Of a DNA stretch of 64,000 bases, positions 26,652 through 38,657 are shown in pieces. The DNA lies in the NCBI GenBank assembly GCA_035041965.1, contig JAPYMA010000211.1:42673-106672 (forward strand), written 5' to 3'. The DNA is from Anisakis pegreffii. Lineage: Eukaryota; Nematoda; Chromadorea; Rhabditida; Anisakidae. The position numbers and the translations under genes were made by a program. Below the pieces are notes generated by a model. It was not told where the DNA came from, made no database searches, and was given only the letters and a program-made list of their open reading frames with translations. Numbering within the stretch: the first letter of the stretch is position 1; the number at the start of each line of letters is the position of its first letter.

Positions 26652-29600
26652 TTGTAATGTTGTGGGTGACGGTAATGGTCTGCTTCTATTCCGGCAACGC
26701 GTGTTCACTCCACTGGAAAGAGACAGTAATAATTATTTTTTGTTCATTTATTCATAGACTACATATTCACGAGCCTCTTGCTGAATTGAGTGCACTTTAA
26801 ATGATCCAGGCGACCGTGTCTAAATGCATGTAACGATTTGTCGAGTTTCATGGCCGTGTTCATGCATAACAAACGAGTTCACATGCATAGTGCATATACA
26901 AATCACATCCGAACGACGACGATATCATGTGCAACAGCACCATCTGCCTGTTGTCATCATTCACGACAATCTTCTCTTGCCAACCGACATTTATGTACTT
27001 TGTCGAGATGTCAACAGCTGGACACATGGGCATGAGATTAGCATAGCACCGCTTGAAATGTTGTGTTTAGCTAAAGGCGACTCAACATGCACAGAGTGGA
27101 ATGAACGTGAATTTGAGATTCTATATTTGTTGCCAGTTTTATTAAACCTACTTGACTAGAGCACATCACGTTAGCAAAAAGGATCTATTCGTTCACTCAT
27201 TTGTGCTGAGGTTCAGCATAGGACTGAAGCCTCTTTTGTCAGATCTATAGCCGTGAAGTTGTTTCAGTCCATGAAAGTCTTAGCCAGAATAACAATCCGA
27301 CAGAAAATTGCATTAAGTTTAAGAACATCGAAGAGTAGCGGTACTAGTTACGAATGTGTACATGCTCGTTGTGGTTGTTCTTTTCTGTTGGCCGTTCGTT
27401 CATTAGCTTGATGCAGTAGTCGTTTAATAAAACCTCAGGGGATGAAAACTGAACAAAAAGCAATGGTTGCCTTTCACAGCTCTATGAAAGATTTCTTCCT
27501 CTATCGCTTTTACGAATACCAAAACGAATCAATCGAATCAATTGGGGACGATTGAATCTGCAGGTGATTTCCTGAAAAAAAAATAAAACGACACGAAACA
27601 AAATTTAAGTCTCCGTAAACGCCGATAGAATAGCCGAAATGTGATTAGTTCGTGATATTTGATCATGGCTCGACAAAGGAATTCATTATGATGTTTAACG
27701 GCTACCTCCAGTCTCTCAGCTGTCCATCTCCAGCTATGCGCATTGTGTTTGTGCAACCTAGAACATATCGACGACCACATAGTTGCAATCGTTGTTTCAC
27801 TCTGATACATGAAAAGATTTCAAAAAAAAAAAACTTGTCCAGGCGAATCTTTAAAGAGCATTAAGCAAACATACACACTCATATTCGAAGTCATATTTGC
27901 TTACTATTAGTCAAATATCAAAGAAGCTAATAAATATGATAATTTTGTATGCGTGAAATGCTGACAATATTTTTGGTTTCTTTATTGTTTAAGGAAGCTG
28001 AAAAACGACGACACAACATTTAGTCTCTGTTCGATCTGTACACATATGTCATCGATACTCTGATTGCAGAGAATATTTTCAAAATTATGATACTTTCTGA
28101 TTATTTGACTCGAAAGCTGAAGGAGGAAACATTTAATCAAGAAATGGTTATGATAAATTAATTAAACATCTCCTCCCATGACGATACCTACGATAGCAAA
28201 ATTCATTGCAGTTGACATGCCAACCGTTCAGATACGTAATTGCATCAACATGCATTGTTGTTACTCGCTATTGTTATGATTATTATCGTGTATATTATGT
28301 GCATCTGAAATCTTGTTAAAAAGCATCATTTACTGAGAACAATCTTTGTGGTTAAAAAGCAACTCTTAAGAAATTTGCCTTGATGATTGATTGGAACACA
28401 GAGCGATTTTGCTTCAGATCATTGGACTGCAGATGTTTACCGCTCTAGATCATTTGGTTGAGCAGTATACATCTAGGTGGTTCCTGGTGTTTGGAAGTAT
28501 ACATCCTGCTCATTTCCTGAATGGATAGCGTGTGCAAAGGAAATGAGATTTTGCGTTAATCTGACTGATGAGTCACGAATTCATTCAGTCTTACTCCTCA
28601 TTAGGTTTCAATCAGATGAAAACGGATAATCGACAACCACCTGACGCTGATATCTTTATTTTCAAATTTTTTTTGTAGTTGCTCAAACAGCAGTATTAAC
28701 CGTGGAATGAGAAAAAACTGTTTCATACACTGAATGTGGTGAGAACATGATGATCAAATTCCACTCTATGATTATGTGAAATGTGAGTTATGGAATGTGG
28801 AATTCTGAGAATGTTTTGAAAGCAAATTGAATTACTAATGAAGCTTAAATATGAAAGTAGCTCATTCTATTCTACGAACAACATTGCTAACAAGTTCATG
28901 CATTGCTAGTTGAATAAGTAATGAGCATGTTGCTCTAGCGATTTCCATCAGCAGTGACTAGATTTATTTATTCGCTTAGTTTTTCAGCAACATTTTCTAG
29001 AATTCAATATGAGCACGAACTAGCAAAAAAAACGAATATTATGAAGTCTGGACAGTTGAGATTTTCTCACGACTAGAGACAAACAGAAAAATTGTTGCGA
29101 TAGAATGATCGAAACCTTTTTCCGTTTTTTAACCAAGATACATAAAACACTTATAAACAGCTGAATCAGTCTCGAGTGGCAAGACATTTCGATGAATTAT
29201 GAGGCCGCAACTGACTGATCGTAATTGCGTATAGCCGCTGTTCTCGTTAGTGAAAAAAATCATTGAGAGAGTCGACGATCGGTGAGAAGAACGTATGGAA
29301 CCCATTTGATTTATTAGCGATATTATGCTGGAAGTGGCTAGCAATAACCATTAAAGAGTCAATTTTGTTTTGATAGTCCATCTGTCTCTCAGGAGGAATA
29401 CTGTTATTCAGCAACAATCATTTGTTGATACTATCCCGTACTTGATAAGCCACAGCAATCTGCGATTCTGCATGACGTCTTGAACTACCCCTTCAAGAAC
29501 GCGCATAGATTTTCAACAGTGATGTGCAACGAACTATACGATTTCCATAATCCGTTTTATCGATTCACCACGGACAACATCATATTTTCATGCAATGCCA

Positions 29601-30344
29601 ACAGTGGCGTTGGTCAAACTAGAAATTAATGCAATGCGTAAAAACTCTGAAGCCCTTCCCGGTGCTAAAATTTTGGTTTCAATTTTGAGATTTCTTTGGA
29701 TTTATCCAGCAAAAAAAGTCCCAACGCAATAACCACATCAAAAAGATTTTGTCTTCATTAGGTTTCTGCGAGTGTAAGAAAAAAATCTCACGTCAATTAT
29801 CAGCGAGCAGTGATTAATGCTGATGTTCTTGTGTTAACTGAGTTCAGTTGATGCATTCAATAAATGCCCGGAACAGTCATTATGTGAATGAGAGAATGAA
29901 CCTCGCCTCCGGAGTTCATGCCCGTAATATATGCAGAAAGTGACAATGTCTGTGAGAAACATATCTGATTAAGCGATCAAATACAATCGCACCATTTTGT
30001 TCTCATATTGACTTGGAAAGCGATGATAAACAAACAAGTGCAAGATCGAAACCGAATCGAATCCATCATATGATCGTATAACCAAATCTGACACGTTGAG
30101 ATACTGCTCGTGGTTGTTTCTCATTTGCTTATCGATCATTCTTGAGAGTTCTTGTTGATGATGAAGTGATGCAGACATCTGAGGGCCACATCTGCTCATC
30201 GTCAATTACGTCCATCATGAATTTCATCCAGAAATGCATTTTCAAATGGAATTGCTTGCAGTAACATTTCACCGTTGCTATTCATACAATTTTCATGCTC
30301 TAAGCTTCAACCCACTTATTATACGTCAGCACGAAATCAGCCAA

Positions 30345-30458
30345 ACGGTTAATTTTGATGAATTCCGATGACATCATAAGAAATAGTGGAATTATATAAA
30401 TACGGTTAATTTTGATGAATTCCGATGACATCATAAGAAATAGTGGAATTATATAAAT
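30345..30458. repeat. Exact 57-bp tandem duplication
   Basis: The 57-bp unit starting ACGGTTAATTTTGATG occurs twice in direct succession (30345-30401 and 30402-30458) with no difference that I can see. Perfect identity in a neutral region implies a very recent duplication or an assembly artefact. Confidence 0.92.
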
Positions 30459-33016
30459 TTGGAAACGAAGCGTGTTTTGAGCCAGCATTACGTGATGATC
30501 CCTAAGTTAGCAATATTCAATATTCTGTTCGCTGAAAATCTCTAACATCGTACCATATCTTCAACAATTAGCTCGGATTGAAATTGCAGCCAATTAATCA
30601 TTGACTTCGGCATTGACCAGTAGAATTGGTCATGCAAATAACGTTAAGAATGCATCTTGACGATGCTTGTGTCGGCGGTTGCGAACGTATTCGTCGTATT
30701 GGATAGCAATTATCTGAGTTCCGCTCCGTTCACTGTTCGGATTCGCTTTTTGCTTTCACAAAGCACTTATTTTCGGATGAAATTGCAGTGCAGTTGCTTT
30801 GAATCAAAAGAAAAAGAAAACAAATTGTCAAACTGCTTTTTGCTGTTGTAGTGCATTCAATGAGTTAGTTATTCATGCGGTTAATTATACACAATTATGG
30901 TACTTTTGAAGTTAGAATTGAAATTAAATGGCAATTCTCAATTCATGTCACATCACAAACATCGTTCTCAAAACCAGAAAAATTGATTCTTAGCAGATGA
31001 AACAACCGAGGATTAGACAACACTGATCATGACTGTTCATTGCACACAAAATGTTTTAAGAGATTAACAAAGGATTTGACAATTACAATGATGCCCTTAC
31101 GAATGAGTGAACTTACAGGTCCATAGGGCTGATACGGGTGTGCGTCGAATCCCTTATGGGTAATTTTTAAATCTCATTGGCAACCATGTTGCTTTTACGG
31201 TTTGATTTGATTGAAAATTGAAAAATGTACGGACAAAAAGTGTAGAGCACTCATTTTCATTGTTTCGCTATAGCATTTCGACAAACCATCAAATAAGGTG
31301 AAGCATTCATCCATCATGCATACAAATTTTTTACCAATTTAATGCAATAAGAGACAACTCTAGCAAGAAATAAGAAAGATAAGTGGATTTGACACGCAAA
31401 CGAGGTGCTCTCAACTTCGGGGGCTGCAAAGAATTTATGTTGTCGATTATCATTGAAGGGAACGCATCTGTGAACGATGCACATGCTGCTATGAAACTGC
31501 AATCACTTTCAACATTCGTAAGCTTCCAAATTCGTGTTTGCACACAAAAATTGCATAATTGGCCGGGAGTTTCAGTGAATACTTTCGACTCCTTCACTTC
31601 ATAGCGGGCGATTTCAATTTTCAGCATCAATAATTTCCTATGAGCATCACCACCAAAGAAATGGAAATCGTTCCATTATTCCGCAAATCCTGAAGCAGCG
31701 TAATTGCTCGCACAACGTAATTGTCAGAACATTTGCGAACTCTTTTACTGATCATTTCGTAGTTTGAAAGCAATTTTCCGGTCAATTTTGCAAGAGAACT
31801 CGATTGATCATTTAAATTCCAGTATTTTGCATAATTGTGAGGCACAATTTCAACTTTCAACAAAATGGTCACTAAACTGCGCACAACAAACATTAAAGTA
31901 GCAAATTTTGCTTATGTTGACTCAATTGCAGAGGAACGCAGAGTATAGAACGGCTGCTTTCATTCGAATGTTCGAAATAACTCTTTGATTATAGTGAAAC
32001 TTTTGTCATTCCCTCATCCATGGATTTCTGCATCTTATCCCCGTCTGATACGGCTAGATCGTTTCTCAAGGATGACTTAAGTTCTTTGACTATCGATTGT
32101 TCCAGTGATGTTTTGAGAGAAGGATTCCGAAATGAATCCACATCAATCACCGATGCAATCCTTGAATCCTTGTTTTTTTTTTTTTGCAATGCCGTTTCAA
32201 ACGAAATTCAATCGTCATAACGCGTCTTTGCATGGGTTTCGACTGGCATCTTGCTATCTGGCATCTTGCTAAGCCTAAGCCTTTTTATCAGGCTTATCTG
32301 TGCCACGTTCGCTGTGATTTGTTTCTTCAATTAAATCCTCTCTTCTCGAAGTGCATTCCAAGTGCATGATCGTCAAATAAGCCAGCTGGTCGCCTGTTAA
32401 TTCAAAGAGCAAATATATTTTTTGATTCTAGCTGAGATCTTCAGCATCGATTCATTTGCTCATAAAAACTAAGCGAGTAATATCTACAAGACGTGACAAT
32501 GAACATGACAAATACTGTGTCGTGTTCAAAAGCTATCTTTAATTGTGTATGATCAGTATGTAAACTAGTAAACAAGTTAGGCGATGAATGAGGTATCCGC
32601 ATAACCAACTAACAACATTATCAGCTGCTCTTACTGCGTAATTTTCAAATGTCAATCAAATAAGACTAACAGCAACAAATTTTGAGTCGATTTGTGACCA
32701 CAGAAGCGGCAATAAAGAAACTGCAGTTGGGTATTTCAAAGAAAAGACAACAAAAGTGAACAATGACATTTCGTGTTCGTTTCATTCGAGGCCTTTGAAT
32801 AGGAATAGGACATGTTATGTTGACGTGTGATTGGATTGCGCATTCCCTAAAAAACGACAAACTTTTGCATTCATTAATCCCACTCGCATTAGCCATGGCT
32901 GATTACGGAGCATAAAAATATCGGAAAACAACAATTTTGCTGCACCCATCGTAACATATGTGTGTATCGCGCCCGACTGAATGGCAAACTTTCTGACCGA
33001 GTTATCTCGCGTTCTC

Positions 33017-33174
33017 ATCAGTTTACATACTGTAATCGTAATCACTTGAGGCGCATGCTCACGTTTTCGAATGAAGGAGTGAACCAAAAAACAGAATCTT
33101 CGACAAATGTTTATCAGCGAATCCTCTTCCATTTCACATGTTCACTCTGAGTTTGATCTGTTCCATAGTGATCG
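33017..33174 (+). repeat. Diverged interspersed repeat, copy A
   Basis: This stretch aligns along about 158 bp with 33679-33836 in the same orientation. Shared blocks include AGTGAAC, GATGTTTATC/AATGTTTATC, CGAATC and TTCACTCTGAG. Both copies end open frames with similar peptides (VYQRILFHFT and VYRRILFYFT), but the frames upstream differ, so this is more likely a repeat than a gene. Confidence 0.65.
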
Positions 33175-33287
33175 TAAAAGAAGCTGATGCTAGGTGAATT
33201 GAAGCACTATTTGATGCATATGTTCACATGCTATGATGAAATTACACCAAGCGTGTTCAACTAATGAGTTAGAAGCAGCTTGAATTT

Positions 33288-33319
33288 TTTATATGACTGG
33301 TGAGAGCCAGTCATATAAA
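33288..33319. other. Perfect 13-bp hairpin
   Basis: TTTATATGACTGG and its exact reverse complement flank the loop TGAGAG. No T-run follows that would suggest a Pol III terminator. It is short enough to be chance or the relic of a small foldback element. Confidence 0.7.
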
Positions 33320-33678
33320 GTATGCTGGGGAATTTCGAGCAAAACATGCCTGAGAAGGCAAGCAAGTGCTGACAACTGGATGTTGTTTTCTTCTCAAGTA
33401 GAGATCATTTTGTGTAAATATTGAACTTAAAATTTATCACGTACAAATATTCATTCAAATATGATTTTATCGAATTGGATGCATTATGATATGATAACGA
33501 TCATTCAGAACACCTGCGAACTCTCCGGTCTTTGAGGCTTGTCAGCTGCACATTCCGTTTGGAATTTCTCAATTCAATGCAATTGGTTTGCTGGAATAGT
33601 TTTTCATGCTGTTTTTTTTGTCAACAAGCAATATCATAATTGCATCACATTACTATCACTATGTATTGCGCACATCGT

Positions 33679-33836
33679 GTCAATTTACTTACTGTCATCA
33701 TGCTCCCTTGAGATACATACTCGCGTTCTTGAACGAAACAGTGAACTCAAAACTGCATCCTCAATAGATGTTTATCGCCGAATCTTGTTTTATTTCACAC
33801 TTTCACTCTGAGCTTCGATCCGTTCCACACTAATCC
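33679..33836 (+). repeat. Diverged interspersed repeat, copy B
   Basis: Partner of 33017-33174, same orientation, 662 bp further on. Divergence is moderate and spread evenly, with small compensating indels. No terminal inverted repeats or target duplications were seen. Confidence 0.65.
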
Positions 33837-34554
33837 AATAGATGTATTTAATTCAATATTCACATTTATCCGAGAATATCAGATGCACCGAACAGATCCA
33901 ATTTTGGTTGGCAATTTCAAATGAGATAGGGGAGATTGGGAGGGAGATTGAAAGGAATATTTCGCGTTGCGGGACGTTCGAAAATGATATAACATGAAGC
34001 AAAACAAATTTAGGCAATACACGATGCACTGTAAACACGAGGAAAATACGAGGATTGAGTAAATATATAAGGATAAAAAATATATCCGTAAGAACTGAGA
34101 AAATTGAAATGATTATATACCATACATGGATAAATAGTTCAAACTTTTGAATCGACTAAATTTCAGTCCATCAAATTTGTGATGAGGTTGAAAAATTTAT
34201 GCAAGATGATGCTTCAGCCAGTATGCACATCAACATCCATGCAAATCCATTCATTCATCAAGGGATTAAAGTAATAGGATGTCACATATCCGCAAAAATA
34301 TGTTGTTTATTTAACAATTTAGGTGCCACTCACTTTATTCATTAATGTCGGAATGAGTGAAGTGGTTTCATTGATAACATCATGAGAGAAATAATAACAT
34401 TAATTTGTGCGATTAAGAGCGAGAATGGTTTTTGGGCTGTTTTATGGTTGTTATATGAGTATGGTGGTGGTGATAAGGACGAGAATACACTCTACTGTGG
34501 AGATGACCCACAGCACCGACTAGAGCTATTAAAGGCTGACAGTACCCCGTCAAT

Positions 34555-34723
34555 CTGTCTAAAGACATTTTGCCTAACGACAGTTTGCCTAAGGGACAGT
34601 TTGCCTAACTTACGATTTTTTAATGGTTATTTCGTCTAATAGACAAACTGTTCCTTAGGCAAACTGTCCGTTAGGCAATGTGTCTTTAGGTAAACTGTCG
34701 TTAGGCAAAATGTCTTTAGGCAG
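34555..34723. mobile_element. Foldback MITE built of TTTGCCTAACG subrepeats, copy 1
   Basis: A 169-bp palindromic element begins CTGTCTAAAGACATTTTGCC and ends GGCAAAATGTCTTTAGGCAG. Both arms are ladders of the words GACAGTTTGCCTAA and GACATTTTGCCTAA. The reverse complement matches the copy at 53169-53314. No coding capacity. The superfamily cannot be assigned from the ends. Confidence 0.82.
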
Positions 34724-34773
34724 GTTTTCGGCCACTTACTCGACGAGATGGCCCCGAGCAAGTGGCTGAAAAC
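34724..34773. other. 19-bp hairpin abutting the foldback MITE
   Basis: GTTTTCGGCCACTTACTCG pairs with CGAGCAAGTGGCTGAAAAC around a 12-nt loop, with two mismatches or wobbles. It starts directly after copy 1 of the TTTGCCTAA foldback and may be part of a larger composite element, since copy 2 lacks it. Confidence 0.6.
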
Positions 34774-37700
34774 TTTGGCGATACATTGCAAAGTTCAGCC
34801 ATATAACAAAATCAGTCCGGTTGGCAGACCCCGTAACATGAATTGCGTGGTTCGTTGAAGATCCCCCTTATGTTATAGAAGCAATTGGTATTCGACAATC
34901 TATCGAATTCATATTTTCACGATCGGCATGGGACTGCGCGAACCAAATTTTGGACATTTGTCAGTAGTAATATCAACTAAAGTGTTTGTCGATTGCAAAA
35001 ACTAATTTGCTTCATTATTCGAGGTTCTCGAAGCGTGCAGAACTCTGCCGGTGGATCAGCAAAGCGTAACGAAGGCATAGATTGCATTCAGCAAAATTCA
35101 TCATCCACAATCACTCCTCCGCTGTTGTGCATCCGCTGTGCCTCTGCATCAACTTATAATTATTTTCACTCCTCCCTTCAAATTGTGGTTAATTTGAGAC
35201 GGATATCACAATTCCAGTCCACTCATTCAGTCTTATCTCGTAATGAATATGGTTTACGTTCTTCTGACGCATGTTCGTCTCTCAAGTCATCTGAGTACAG
35301 CATATGCTGGCTGCTGGCGTTTGGCTGATACGATTCATTCCGATATTACTTGGTTCATTCTAAATACTGTGCAACAAGATATTATTCCGTAAGAGTATCC
35401 TCCCTCACTGAATTATCTGCTTCACACACGAAACGTTAAGCAATAATGATTTAAATTAGTGGTCCTTCCACTTGAATAGCTGCATACGTAACCGAGACAT
35501 CAACATAACGATCAAAACCAACAATAACAGCGTAATCTCAGTACTGCTCTCAGAATCAATCATCATAATATTTTTTGCGCACTATTAATTCGCTGTCGTT
35601 TTTTGATTACGACGTTCCCCATTAGCTGAAATATGCGATCGAAGATCATCCTTTTGCCAATAGTATCTAACCTTCAGTTCCTCCGTTTCATTTGAGATAA
35701 CAATAAACCAAACTTCTTGTTGTGCGTGCTGTTATGTCGAATTAAGAAGTTTTATGCTCAACGTAGCGGAACAAATATTCATTAATGATTGCTTATATTC
35801 TACATGTTATTATACCTATCCAATTAATAGCGGTTGTTTTTGATTTGACTTTATTCGAGCAGAACATTAGTAGTAATAGTGAACATAATAATACTATCTG
35901 GAAAAGGGTTCATATCTCTATCGATGTTGTTGAATACTACGGAATTTATAGGCTAACACAACTAGCCATAAGAAATGGAATCTATGAAATTGCTGTTAGT
36001 GTTGTCGAGGGAGCAATCACATTCCTTTTAACAGTATCGTTTTTGTTCGATAGTTTTTCTCGGGGCTGTTTCTGTCGACGTTTTGGATCCGAATTTGTTA
36101 ATCGTCAATAGTAATTGTCAGTCGTACTGATGCTTTGCGATCATATAGGGAATACTCAGTGTGTGTTTAGTTGCAAAAATGGAACATGCTGAATGTTGCA
36201 GTATTACTTATTGCGAATAACATCAAGATCAATTCGTAGCCATAATGGTATCAATCTAATTCATCTTGCATGCATTTGCTTACAGTGCTCTTTTACAAAT
36301 GTTGAGATAGCAACTCACTAGGCGTGTTAACGGGAGAAACGACGATTCGTCGTACAAGTGCCCACTATATTCTCAATTTCTCAAACAAAGCACCAGATTG
36401 AACAAATTGATTATGGATGAGTTACCGACTTCGCATACCGTTCGAAAACACCACACTTGACTGCGAATATCTCATTCAAGCAAACAAACTATCATAGAAT
36501 ATCAACGATACATTTCGATTAGATTAAAATTAGATGAAACATAGCGTTTTCACTTTCTCTTCTTCATGCACTTATCTTCGTTTCGTACTCTAAAATTCGG
36601 GCACTCGAAACTTCGCACATTGTTCTCACAGGTTCGTGTTGCTTGTAGATAAGAAGCTTGCATTTTCTAGGAAGACTTGCTGTCAATATTGATGCACTTG
36701 GTCTCTTTCATGCACAACAGATAAAACTCCTTAATTCATTTCATTCCCATCTGAGCAATTTGAGCTCTCTGACACTATTAAATTAATAGCTTTCATTCAA
36801 TCTGTGAATATTCAATTATTTGTGAGAACGTCTTAAAGAGATGGCAAAAATTGACGGAAGGCAAAATTATATTAATTCTGCAGGATTTGCTGCATTGCTG
36901 TAAATTAAAATTTGGAGCTCATGAAAATTTTGCGTAATTCTGATTTGCAGGAATTCCTTTTTCGGTTAAATGTTCATTGTTCTCGGAAATTCTCAATTGA
37001 TCGTTGAACATTGATCTCTTCTCAGATTTGACATACCCTCAAAGAGCTTCATGGTTTTTAAGGTGCAGCAAACCGTTGATGAAACATACTCCAAAACGTT
37101 TATTGAATCTTAACCTCAAGTGCAACTCTTAGAAGAGTGCTAATGAACCGATTTCATTTCAACCCGAGTGATTTTGATATATCCGACTTGAATTGTTCGG
37201 TTTACCAGGGGCTGATTTGTCGAACATAAGAAATCTTGAACATACCCAAAAATAGTTGAACGGAACATGATTGCTTAATGAAATTGGAGAATCGAGCTGA
37301 TTTTTAATGGGTTTGAGTACCCACTCGTAAGGCATCATATCCCAAAGTGAATGAACGGAACGCACCCAGAATGAATGCAGATTGTTTGTTTAATATTCGC
37401 TGAATTCACAATGATTAAAAAAGTGATGCAATCGGCAATGCGCATCGAATCTGTCATCATGGAAAACGCAAACGTTCAATTGGTGATTAAAGAAAATGAT
37501 TAGCAAAAGCGTTACGATGAATGAGCGGAATGACGATGATGGACAAAAAAGCACTTTTGATGAATTGAGCAATCGAAAATATATTAGTAGCAGTCTGACG
37601 ATATTGTGCGAGTAAGTCTGTTTCCACGAAGAGTCGGCGGAGCTTGTTTGGTTTGAATTGAAAAAGTCAACCTACTCAGCATGAAATATTCCTCTGGAGA

Positions 37701-38657
37701 CTGAGTAACGGTCACATAAGCTCTCTTACTACTGGATAGTAAGCTCACCCAGCATTGGATGTTCCAATTTCAGCGAGAGAATTCATTGTGAACGATGTTC
37801 GAGATTTGCTTGAAATAATAGCTGTCTAGTGTGAGCGCGATTCGACGTATAACTATTCAAACCTTCATCATCTCCAAACGTAACAATCGAATTTCTTAGC
37901 TGATTGTACATTTGACGTCGATCATTCTGTGTAAGAACATGATTGAATTGCACTCTAGGGAAAATAGAATTAACGTTTGATCGCTGAAACTTAGCACGTT
38001 TCAAAACCAATTCCCTGAATTCATATGCATTCTCCTCAAGACGTGTTTCAGTGAGTATGATGGAGCAACCCACTCACTACCAGTCAATCAGAAAACGAAT
38101 TTGCTTATTCCCAATGAGACATTGAGGTTCTTTCGCTTTATGATTGTTATTATAGACCGATTGTTGCCGTGATACATTTTTTAGATTGTTACTATGACAC
38201 ATTTTCTGGCTTGCTGCTGCAAATGAGAGTAAGCATGTTCGCTCCATACTCATAATCGCTTTAAGATAAACATGCAGTTTCGTGTTCATATTTTAAAAGC
38301 CTGGTGAGGCCGAAAAATAAAGTGGAAGCAGTAAAAAGGAGGATTTCTGCTAGGTTGTTTGCGTCGCATAATTATGTATGTTCTTAGAAAATAGTGCTGT
38401 GTCGATAATTATCTAATTGGTCGACTTGAAAACTTTAAGCAACGTGAAAGGAAGTGCTGTGAAGAGCATACAAGAACTTGTATTATAACAGTTCTTTGCT
38501 GGAAATCATCGATAATTGACGCTTTCGAGAGTCCTATTGCACGACGACATCCTCCGATAATTAGCGAGCGAACCAAGCTCGGAGAATAGCGCAAAGTGCT
38601 TCAGTTTTCATTCATTTCATAGTCGATCTTAATTAGCGAAAGGCAGCTCCTCGCAGA

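Larger units (their letters stand above)
10091..38657. other. Gene-poor region of about 28.5 kb
   Basis: No chain of exons with matching splice phases, no long reading frame and no recognisable RNA gene was found here. Reading frames present are about 110 codons or shorter, often overlap on both strands, and encode no family I recognise. The region holds simple repeats, short tandem duplications, hairpins and one foldback element, listed separately. It could contain distal control sequence for the receptor gene at 38658, or unrecognised small RNA genes. Confidence 0.55.

Noticed and set aside
26824..27159. 111-codon plus-strand frame with a second overlapping frame
   Set aside because: Two open frames overlap in different phases, no signal peptide, no known domain; consistent with chance.
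35785..36111. 108-codon hydrophobic plus-strand frame
   Set aside because: Hydrophobic stretches but no recognisable family or flanking exons; could be chance in AT-rich DNA.
37783..38073. 96-codon minus-strand frame with charged, coding-like sequence
   Set aside because: No homologue recognised, no splice partner found, and it lies antisense just upstream of the receptor gene; kept only as a weak possibility.
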